NCBI GenBank assembly: GCA_014529385.2
Contig: CM043959.1
Location: 89,973,529-90,037,528, forward strand
From: Adiantum capillus-veneris
Lineage: Eukaryota; Streptophyta; Polypodiopsida; Polypodiales; Pteridaceae
Direction: 5' to 3'
Length of the DNA stretch: 64,000 nt
In this document: positions 36,464 through 45,484 of the stretch, piece after piece
How the letters are laid out: each line of letters opens with the position of its first letter
How positions within the stretch are numbered: position 1 is the stretch's first letter
Position numbers and translations under genes: made by a program
Notes under the pieces: model-generated
Databases searched by the model: none
Told to the model about the DNA's origin: nothing
What the model saw: the letters and a program-made list of their open reading frames with translations, nothing else

Positions 36464-38967
36464 TTATCGCAACACCAAATCACACTTTTCAATTTTCTTG
36501 TCCTCCACGCATTCATTGGCTTTTAGTTGAGCCTTCTTTGATACTTCCTCATAGTAGCTCAAAGCGAAAACTCTGTCCAATTGCAAACATTGTAAATCCA
36601 ACAATCTTTTTAGCCAAGCATTTGTTTGCTCTTCATCTCCCAATGACAATAACTTGAGTGCGGGAATCTCCACCTCAATTGGCAATAAAGCTTCCTTGCC
36701 ATAAACCAAGTGATAAGGAGAAAATCTGGTGCTTGTTTTGATTGCAGTTTTCTAGGTCCATAATGTGCATGGCAACTTATAATCCCAAGTTTTCCCATGT
36801 GTCTGGGTCATCTTTTTCAAGATCTTTACCAACTCTCCATTGAATCTCTCATTGAGACCATTGCATCGTGGATAATAAGGAGAACTGTACCTATGCTCTT
36901 TATTGAGCTTCTCACATAAGAAATCAAACAGCTCTCCTCTAAATCCTAGTCATGTATCAGAAAGTAGCTCTAGGGGTATACCAAATTTGCAGCGCATATG
37001 CTCAAAAAAAAAAATCCCCATCTCCTTACTAGTAGTTTGTTTGACAGCCTTGGCTTCTGCCAATCGAGACAAATAATCGACTGTTGTCAAGATGTAAGCA
37101 TTTCTCTCGCTAGTCATAGGTAAGGGTCCAACAACATCAAGCTCCATTTTTCAAACACATCAAAAGCTAGGATTGTCTTTTGCAATTTAGGCTTCAAAAT
37201 TCTCTTTCCCATCCTCTGGCAATGCATAACACGACTTGCACCAATGATTAACATCCTGTTGAATGCTTGGCCATACATACCCTCCTTGCAAAATTTTATG
37301 CAACTTGATTTTCATGGCAAAATGGCCTCCACAAGACCCCTCATGATTTTCTTCTAGGATTTTGTAAATTTCCTCTTTCCAAGGCATACAACGCAAAACC
37401 AAATCACCTCCTTTCATGTAAAGTACATCATCAAGAATTTTGTATTTCCTGGCTTTCCTTATAAATGCATACTTTTTAGAAGACGGTAAACCTTCAGGTA
37501 GGACATCTGTTAATAGAAATTCTACTTCCTTTGATAACATTTCCCTTCCATGATATAAAGGAGCATCTGCCTTTAGCACAAACACACAAGTGATCATTTC
37601 TTGGGCAGCATCATGAGCTTCTTCATTTGAGACCCCTCAATATGCTGCAAACTCCATGCTTCAAGCTTTTTGAGTAACGCTTTCACTTTGAAGCATAAAT
37701 TCTTCAGTTTAGGGTTCTTATTCTTCCATACTCCCAATACTTGCTTTACAACCAACAAGGCATAGCCTTTGATCTGCAAGCGTCCAATCCCCAACTACAA
37801 GAAAATGTGCAAACCACCTTCAAGAGCCATGTATTCCGCTTCATTGTTGCTCTTTGCATCAAGTTTTAGTCCTTGTTTCCTTACAAGCTTCCCTTGTGCA
37901 TCATATATGACAATGCCTCCTGAAGCAGCATCATGACTTCTTTGGTAAGAACCATTGAAGTATAATAGTGAAGCATCAGAGATGGCAAGAGTCTTGACTT
38001 TCTTCTTCCGCACCACCTCTTCTTTAACCATTTGAAACAGAAGTGTCTTTATCAGTGAGTAAATCTATCAGGGTAGCTTGAGTACTCTCCTCCACCGAAA
38101 AAATGAACTGAAACTCCTGGAGCTCAATAATGCATCTCATCATTGTTTTTGATGTATTTGAATTATTGAACAGCAAGGCAAGCAATGAATAACTGGTAAG
38201 AAAGGTGAATGACTTTTGTAGCAAGTAGTGTTTGAATTGCTTGCAAGCATAAACCATACTGGTGATCACCAGTTAAATTTCAGAAAAATATTTTTCATGA
38301 GGAGTCTTCACTCTGCTAGCATAATGAACAGGCTTCATATACTGATAATATTTTCCTTTTTGCAACAATATGGCCCCAATGGCATCATCTCCCACTAATG
38401 GGTTACCATAAAACTCCTTCTCCCAGTCAGGAGCTTGCATAATAGGTAACATACTCAAAACCTCTTTAACTGTTTCAAAAACATCATCACAATCACGAGA
38501 CCATTGAAAGCGATCATTCTTAACTGTTTGCTGCAATGGATATAATAGCTATGATGCCAAAGGTATGAAACAAGATAGATTTCCAACCTTTACTATGAAA
38601 GTGGCCAACTGTCTAGTATCTTTTGGAGATGACAACAACAACAAAGCCTCCACTTTCTCTAGATCTTCTTCGATTCCATTTTTTGAAATCACATGTCGAA
38701 GAAGCTTTACCTTTGGTTGTGCCAAATGTGGCAGCAACCGTGATTGTTTCCACTCAGTTTTGATTTGTACCTGGTTAATTCTTGCTGATTTCTTTCTTGT
38801 TGAGCTTCCCAATGACACCTTGTATGGCTCAAAATGATCAATTTTTTGTCTTTGTCTATATTTTCAAGTCTGACTTGGTCAATTGCTATAATATTATCCA
38901 AAATGTATAAATATTCTCTACTAGAGTGTATGCAAGTGCACAAGTAAGAATTCCTCAAATCACACAC
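36464..38967 (-). pseudogene. Ty3/gypsy pol with two RNase H domains, decayed
   Basis: On the minus strand, in order: the RT connection segment at 38,818-38,549 (KVKLLRHVISKNGIEEDLEKVEAL), the RT/RNase H junction at 38,536-38,273 (FQWSRDCDDVFETVKEVL, PVHYASR), and RNase H at 38,269-38,024. A second, archaeal-type RNase H follows at 38,031-37,594 (YFNGSYQRSHDAASGGIV, SNNEAEYMALEGG; the first catalytic Asp of FDGS is Asn). Then come the integrase zinc-binding H-H-C-C block at 37,597-37,187 (GSCGGHF, CKSCYALPEDG), integrase core at 37,147-36,950 (DVVGPLP, ILTTVDYLSR) and a C-terminal part (YGKEALLPIEVE) to about 36,464. Breaks occur between nearly all segments. The second RNase H is typical of the plant Tat group of Ty3/gypsy. 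The gag lies upstream at 39.8-40.7 kb. Confidence 0.85.
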
Positions 38968-39333
38968 TCCCTCAAATTATGCATACTTCTTGCCATTTCA
39001 ATCACTTTTGCCATCAAAAATATAAAAACGATATTCAAAAGCAACTTTGGCTTGTTCAAGCAACACCAAAATCTAATGTTAACCTAACTGCTAACACCAA
39101 GTGGGGTGGATGATAGCGAAATTTTTGAATCTCGCCTCTTATTACCACAACTATCTAACAAACACAACTTGCACAAGACTCAAATCTTGGACTCAATGCA
39201 CAATCACTGAAACCAACAACTAAGGTCGGCCTAGCCTACAAGGAAACCAAATGAGAACGCACGTCTCTTCAGTCTACCTAAGAAATCAACAATCCTCATT
39301 GACTCTCGTGATTTGTTTGGCTCTTTAACAATA

Positions 39334-39621
39334 GGGTGAAAGCATGTTAACCTGTCGCACTTTTTGTGCTAGTTAGCAGTTTCAAGTTAGCACATCTTCA
39401 AAAAGTTGGGCGTCCCATAAATTTTTTACAAATAATATCAAAATTTGTCGGAGGTTGTACATTTGGATTCCTTGTTTCAAGTGATTTCTATTGATATATC
39501 ATATGTCATAGATCTTGGAGATGTAGCTCAAGTTATTGTACTAGTTAGCATATGTCAAAATTGTGCTAGTTAGCATTGTCCGGGACATGAAAAAGCATGA
39601 CAGGTTAACATGATTTCACCC
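39334..39621. mobile_element. 288-bp TIR element (MITE), copy 2, reversed
   Basis: The same family and length as 31,947-32,234, in the opposite orientation. It starts GGGTGAAAGCATGTTAACC and ends in the near-complement (one mismatch, GATTTCACCC), flanked by AATA at 39,330-39,333 and 39,622-39,625 (4-bp target-site duplication). It is inserted between the gag and pol parts of the minus-strand Ty3/gypsy relic, so it is younger than that element. Confidence 0.9.
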
Positions 39622-39781
39622 AATAGGCTATATGGTCATTGGCTCATGCCCCAATGCTTCCGAGCCACTAGAATTTGGCTCAAAGGACACTCTTTCACTT
39701 GCAATCATCAAATTGTCTTCCAATTGGATTGCATTGGTAGTGACTGCCTCTCAGGTAGTATTACCTCTAATGACTAGACCA

Positions 39782-40739
39782 CTATAGATATTTCTTTTTC
39801 AATCCTTGAAGGAATCCATCAAGAAATTGATTATTTTTTAGACACTCAATTATAGGACAACGAGAGTGTAAGTGCTTTAGACGACTGATAAAGTCTCCCA
39901 CACACTTGCCTTCCTCATGCTCAATCTTTTGTAGCTGAGATGCTACACGCCAAAGCACACCTTCTTGTATATAATACTTTAGGGAGAATCTCCAAAGAGT
40001 AGGGTAAATCATTTTCTCTTCCATCCTTAAGGTCCTATACCAATCCCCAGTCTTCCCACTCAAAGTCAAGTTTAAAGCATTGCTCTTATCAAGTACGTTG
40101 TGTTCTCCTAGGGAATCGCATATCTGTTCAAATAACTCAATGTGATTTTGAGCATCTTCATCCCCATTGAATTTTTGTGTAAGTTTTGCAATCTATACCG
40201 CTTTACTCCTAGATTCTGTTTTAGATGTGTGACGCATATGCTCCACAATAGATCGACCTATTGTTTGAGCCAATGCTACCAGATCACCTATGTTGAGGAG
40301 GTATGGTCGGCGGAGGCACTCCTGATAGAATCATATGTGGGATAGGGGAGGTTACTGGCACTGGCATATATGTAGCCAACTTAGGATATGGAGTATGATT
40401 GGGCATAGGCCAGTCGGTTGATAATGGCACTCTTGGAGCATATGTTGTTGGTACAATCGGCGATGTAGGAGCCATGTGTGCATAAGTGGATACAAGCACA
40501 TATGGTCGAGCCCCAATGGTAGGTATTATGCCACTAGGTAGCGGTATTGCACTAGTCCTAGAGGCCATAGGTGCATTCTCTATCAGGTTCATCATTAAAG
40601 TAAGCACTGGGGTTTTCTTGAGAGGAAGTTGAGCCAAACTAGGAAAACTAAATTTGTTGTTCGTGGGCTTAGACTGCATCGGGACTCCAGGCGAAACAAC
40701 ATATGAGGGGTCCATGGGACTCATCATAGGAGTCTCCAT
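39782..40739 (-). pseudogene. Ty3/gypsy gag of the dual-RNase H element
   Basis: The minus-strand frame from 40,739 (METPMMSPMDPSYV) codes a proline-rich N-terminal region to 40,284. The capsid-like part follows at 40,069-39,782 (LSGKTGDWYRTL, EHEEGKCVGDFISRLKHL, FLDGFLQGLKKKY), matching the retrotransposon-gag pattern of an A/K-xx-W start and a later F-x-x-G-L segment. The two pieces are separated by stops. The element's 5' LTR would lie above 40.74 kb, but that space is occupied by telomere-like repeats, so the 5' end appears lost. Confidence 0.7.
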
Positions 40740-40779
40740 TTGTGATAGAGTAGGCTAGTGACAAATAGTAGAAAAATTG

Positions 40780-41740
40780 CAAACGGACTTTGATTATGTT
40801 AGGTTATAGGTTAGGTTAGGTTATAGGTTATGCTAGATTAGGTTATAGGTCAGGTTTATGTTATAGGTGATGTTAGGTTAGAGCTAGCGGCAAGTTAATA
40901 GTAGAAAAAACTCATGCAAACGGACTTTGAAGATCTCATGTACTTCAAAAAATGCAAACGGACTTCGATTAGATTAGGTTATAGGTTAGGTTAGGTTAGG
41001 TTATAGGTTAAATTATAGGTTAGGTTTAGGTTTAGATTACAAGTTGGGCTAGATTATAGGTTAGGTTAGAGCTAGCGACAAATTAATAGTAGAAAAAATG
41101 CAAACGGACTTCGCAGATGACTAGTGTACTTTAAAACTCCCAAAGGGACTTCGGTTAGGTTAGGTTTAGGTTATAGGTTATATGTTAGGTTAGATTATAG
41201 GTTAGGTTAGAGCTAGCGGCAAATTAATAGTAGAAAAAATGCAAACGGACTTTGAAGATGACTCGTGTACTTCAAAAAATACAATATAGGTTAGGTTTAG
41301 GTTTAGGGTTATGCTAGATTAGGTTAGGTTTAGGTTATATGTTGGGATAGTTTATAGGTTAGGTTAGAGCTAGCGACAAATTAATAGTAGAAAAAATGCA
41401 AAGGGACTTTGAAGATAACTCGTGTACTTCTAAAAACGCAAACGAACTTAGATTAGGTTAGGTTCTAGGTTATAGGCTAGGTAAGGTTTAAGTTATAGGT
41501 TAGGTTAGATTATAAGCTAGGTTAGAGCTAGCGTCAAAGAGTAGAAAAACGCAAACGGATTTCAAGAATGACTTGTGTACTTCAAAAAACACAAACAGAC
41601 TTCGATTAGGTTATGTTATAGGTGAGGTTATAGGTTAGGTTTAATTTGATTATAGGTTAGGTTAGGTTATGGGTTATAGGTTAGGTTTAGGTTATAGGTT
41701 TGAAAAGCGCTAGCGCAATTGGACTTCAAAAGTGCGCACA
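40780..41740 (+). repeat. Telomere-like minisatellite
   Basis: Tracts of TTAGGTTATAGGTTAGGTT alternate with AGAGCTAGCGACAAATTAATAG, AAAATGCAAACGGACTTCG and GTGTACTTCAAAAA. GAGCTAGCG occurs at 40,881, 41,069, 41,210, 41,367 and 41,525, giving a 140-190 bp period. The TTAGG/TATAGG units are not the canonical plant TTTAGGG. A similar, reversed tract (AAACCTAAATCTAATC) lies at 59.9-60.7 kb upstream of the other CACTA transposase, so this is probably a 5' subterminal region of a CACTA element rather than a chromosome end. Confidence 0.8.
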
Positions 41741-42189
41741 GACTTCAAAAACACTAATATATAGTCATTGATCTTATGGTCCTAAAACCATGAACCTCTA
41801 GATCGAGGTGTGCGAAGATCGGACATGGCTAGAGAATGTGAGGTTGTTAGAGCTAGTGGCAAATAGCTGAAAAAACGCAATTGAACTTCAAAAGCGTCTT
41901 GTGAACTTCAAAATGCAAACAAAAATTGATAAACAAAGTAAAATAACACAATCAAACTTCAAAAGCGCACGTAGACTTCAACAGCCTTAATATATAGTCA
42001 TTGACCAATAAAGACGAGATTATTACCCTGTGGTCCTAATCTCCATGGACCTCTAGACCGAGGCATGCCGGGATTAAGCCTGGCTAGAGAATTAATGTGA
42101 GGTTGTCATGTATTGTCATCATGGTAGTTAGTAGTGTGTAGTTATCACAACTAGAGTGTTTTAATTATTGCATCATTGGTAGATAAAGT

Positions 42190-44510
42190 ATGGACAATAG
42201 GATGGAGTGTCCTTGTGTGCATTACAAGCATAAGATCTTTCGAAAACCAAAAATCTGCAAACAGCACATAATCAATCACGATCTCCTTCCAATAGAGAAA
42301 ATACAAGACCTACATTATCGATCTCATGGTCTAGAGATTATAGATCAAACTCTGCAAGTAGATATTGGTCCAACTTCATCCCAGAGAAGATGATTTTCAA
42401 ACGAACAGCCATCGACTGAGTCCTCCCAACCAATACCTGATGTGGCATTTCAAGAAGTAGAGATAGAGCAGATGTTAGACGTGTTCTTTGACATGGATCC
42501 CATCATTGAAAACATAGAAGATGACAACATTCAACGTAATATTAATATTACGGACCACCAAACCTCAGCCATCCCGTCCATATCCACGACATGATAGCAA
42601 CGACGAAGAGGGTGAGATGATGCAAACTCTTGCACACATGTCACTTTATATTGGTGCAAAATCTCAGTTCTCCATACCACGTTGACAATGCTTAATTTGC
42701 AGTCGGTCTGACGTCTCAGTCATAGAGCTTTTTAGGTAAATACATTGTATCCTAAGCATGATAAAGTGCAAATTACAGCTCAATAATATGATCAAGGGAT
42801 TGACTTGTTCATGTAACGACACGTTGCTCAGCGAGCAAATCTTGCCATAAGGAAATCACATGGCCCCTACCCATCCAACTGCTAAAAATCTTCTTATTAA
42901 TTTGGGCTTGGATTATCACAAAATACATGCATGTCCTAATGATTGTATATTTCTTCGCAATGAGTATGCAAATTTGGAATAGTGTCCTAATTGTGGATCA
43001 AATAGGTATAGAAAGGACACACAAGGAAAATTTATCCCTGCAAAGGTCCTTTGACACTTTCCTATCATTCCAAGCATAAAGATCGTGTTCAAGTGCAAGT
43101 CCATAGCTGATTTGATGACATGGCACTCAAATACTAGATCTACAGATGATGTGATACGGGTACCTACTGACTCTCGTGCATGGAAGCACATAGAGGAAAT
43201 TTGCCCTACATTTAAGAACGAGCCTCGATGTATCCACTTTGGTTTGGCAATGGAAAGAGTAAACCCATTTGGATTACAACGTTCGTCATGGAGGATGTGG
43301 CCTATTTGTCTGGTTAATTATAATCTTCCACCATGGCTAGCTATCAAGAAGGGCCATATGTTGTTGTCATTGATCATCCCAAGAAAGTAGAAAGAAAAGA
43401 ACATGGATGTCTATCTGGCACCACTTATAGAAGAGCTCCAAATATTGTGGATAGGAATCGATGTGGGTGATATGTCCCAACCAATCGGACGACGGAATGT
43501 ACATGTGTAAGGCATTCTCATGTGGACCATGCACGATTGGCCAGGATTTGGTGAGTGCTCAAGTAAGTTCCTTTGTAACCCTGACACACATGCTATTTCT
43601 GGCTAGCCAACGCTTTTATATTTTAATTTTGTGATATTTCAGGCTTGAGTTACTCGGGAAATCATGCATGTCCAAAATGTGGTCCTCGACTTGGCTTTCG
43701 CCGCTCTGAGCATTCAAGCAAGACAGCTTACGAGGAGCATGGTAGATTTTTTCCTGAAGGACATGAGCTACATGGACCAAACATATGCAAACATGACATG
43801 CATCCACTGCATTAGGCAAAATTTGGACTCACAAAGAGGCCCTTTAAGGAGTTTGACTTTACCTCTCTCTACCCAAACGGGCGCATGGATAAATTTTTGC
43901 AAATAAACTCCAAAGTTGGTGGAGGTTTGACAGTTAGAATGTCCTCTTCAAGCTCTATCTACTGATATATAGCATGCCATGAGATTCCTCATATTTTAGA
44001 AGATTCTTTTTTTGATTCACTTAGATTCTGACAGAGTTGTCACATCATAGGTGAATCAAAAAAAGAATCTTCTAAAATATGAGGAATCTCATGATGTGCT
44101 ATATATCAATAGATAGAGCTTGAAGATGACATTCTAATTGTCAAACCTCCACCAACTTTGGAGTTTATTTGTAAAAATTTATCCATGCGCCTGTTTTGGT
44201 AGAGAGAGGTAAAGTCAAACTCCTTAAAGGGCCCCTTTGTGAGTCCAAATTTTGCCTAATGAAAGCTAGTGATTGGAAAAACATGTGACTAGAGAGGGGA
44301 GATTAGATGCCACCTGGAATGAAAAGACTTTTTATTTTTCATGAACTCTCGTATTGGAGTGACCTTCTGATTAATCATTTACTCGACCCAATGCACATCT
44401 TCAAGAATGTGGGGGAGATCATATGGAAAACCATCACTGGAAAAAACGGAGAGCAAGGCCCAAAGAGATGACCTGCAGACTGTGGGTCAAATGCCAGAGA
44501 TGTGACCTCG
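42190..44510 (+). pseudogene. CACTA (En/Spm) tnp2-type transposase relic
   Basis: An N-terminal transposase-associated CPCxHxK-type segment starts at 42,190 (MECPCVHYKHKIFRKPK, then HDLLP). Later come HKIHACPNDCIFLRNEYANLE with CPNCGSNRYR (zinc-binding; about 42,915-43,010), KIVFKCKSIADLMTWH, WKHIEEICPTFK, AMERVNPFGLQ, NYNLPPWLAIKKGH (to 43,390), GILMWTMHDWPG (about 43,510), ACPKCGPRLGF (43,660 on) and, after a fold-back insertion, PPGMKRLFIFHELSYWSDLL and LDPMHIFKNVGEIIWK (44,310-44,440), part of the DDE-type core. Many stops and shifts occur. It is homologous to the minus-strand transposases at 54-59 kb. It is cut at 44,510 by the LTR element. Confidence 0.85.
43815..44256. mobile_element. 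442-bp fold-back (hairpin) element
   Basis: Almost the whole element is one inverted repeat: GGCAAAATTTGGACTCACAA at 43,815 is mirrored at 44,256, and the arms (about 205 bp each) remain near-complementary to a short loop of about 30 bases near 44,030. It is flanked by TA at 43,813-43,814 and 44,257-44,258, as for Tc1/mariner-type (Stowaway-like) insertions. It interrupts the CACTA transposase between the zinc-binding part and the PPGMKRL segment. No coding capacity. Confidence 0.88.
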
Positions 44511-45465
44511 TGTTGGCCGCTGCGTCAACAACACACATAACTCAAGTTTCGTACCAAAGTCTTATCTTTTGCGAGTTATGAACTGCTGCTGATTATGGCT
44601 ATAAACGTCATTTGTAATGAGTAGTTATTCTAGTTTCAGAAGCCGGGGTGCAATGGCACTTCCAGATTGTAAATACAAATCCATTTGACCCTTTCAACCC
44701 CATTTTTGGTTAAACCTAAGGTAGCCTTAGTATATAAGGTACCTAGGTCATTTTGTAAAAGGAGACTTTAATCATAATAAAAACTTCAGCGCTGTCGTCT
44801 CTTGTGTGTGAGAGAGAAAGAGAGTGAGCGCGAGCTTTATCCTCTCGCTACGCGCGGCTCGCTCAACACATTGGAGATCCGACTGCACCATTGCTGTAGG
44901 CTCGAGGAGAGCTACGCGACAACGCCAAGCATTCCACGCGAGACGAAGCGCACACGCCGACGCATCTACGAGCTATTTGTGGCCGTAAGTGTATCAAACG
45001 ATGTCTATTTTCTGCGTGCTAGTAGTCTAACGAATCGTGGCGACATAAGCTATGCATAGGTACTCATAAATTTCAGTTTCGGGCACTTTCAGAATTCTAC
45101 TCTGTCATCCTACGCGTTTTTGCAAATGGGTTTACAGTTAGGGTTTTGAGTGTAGAAGCTTAGGGACAGGTGTATCCTAGTGAGGGGATGGTGTTACTTA
45201 TGTTTCGTATGAATGTAGCATGATTAGCTGAGTTACCTTTCGTATGTGTGTATGTGGCTAGGTGGTGTAGTTGAGAGCAGTGAGGTTCTTGATTGTGGTT
45301 TAGTTGGCCTTCCAGAGTGTTGTATGTGTAGGATGGTCTCAGCTGGACAAGCTACAGAGATTTCCTTCGTGTGCCTATCGTGTCATCTGTGTCCTTGATT
45401 GACATTATGTTGATCTAGGTAGTGTTTGCATGCACTTCATGGGTGTGTGAGTCGCTCCCGCAACA
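44511..45465 (+). mobile_element. 5' LTR of the gag-protease retrotransposon (955 bp)
   Basis: Starts TGTTGGCCGC and ends CCCGCAACA, with TGTTG..CAACA short inverted ends, one base before a primer-binding site. CACTA transposase homology stops at its left edge. It contains a TATA box (44,731), and GC-richer sequence after it that may be R/U5. The five bases before it are CCTCG. No 3' LTR copy occurs in the window, so the element is incomplete here. Confidence 0.75.
44731..44738 (+). promoter_or_regulatory. TATA box in LTR
   Basis: TATATAAG, in the proposed U3 part of the LTR, about 220 bp from its start. A short T-rich/A-rich stretch follows, and then a CTCTTGTGTGTGAGAG region where transcription would be expected to begin. 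Confidence 0.5.
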
Positions 45466-45466
45466 T

Positions 45467-45484
45467 TGGCGCCGCTGCCGGGGA
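45467..45484 (+). other. Primer-binding site, tRNA-Asp type
   Basis: TGGCGCCGCTGCCGGGGA lies one base after the LTR end. It differs by one base from the TGGCGCCGTTGCCGGGGA site, complementary to the 3' end of plant tRNA-Asp, that is known from Athila-like Ty3/gypsy elements. It marks the start of minus-strand DNA synthesis and fixes the element's + orientation. Confidence 0.85.

Noticed and set aside
40780-41740. A true telomere or chromosome end
   Set aside because: Units vary (TTAGG, TATAGG, TTTAGG), alternate with unrelated sequence and sit next to a CACTA transposase, with transposons on both sides.
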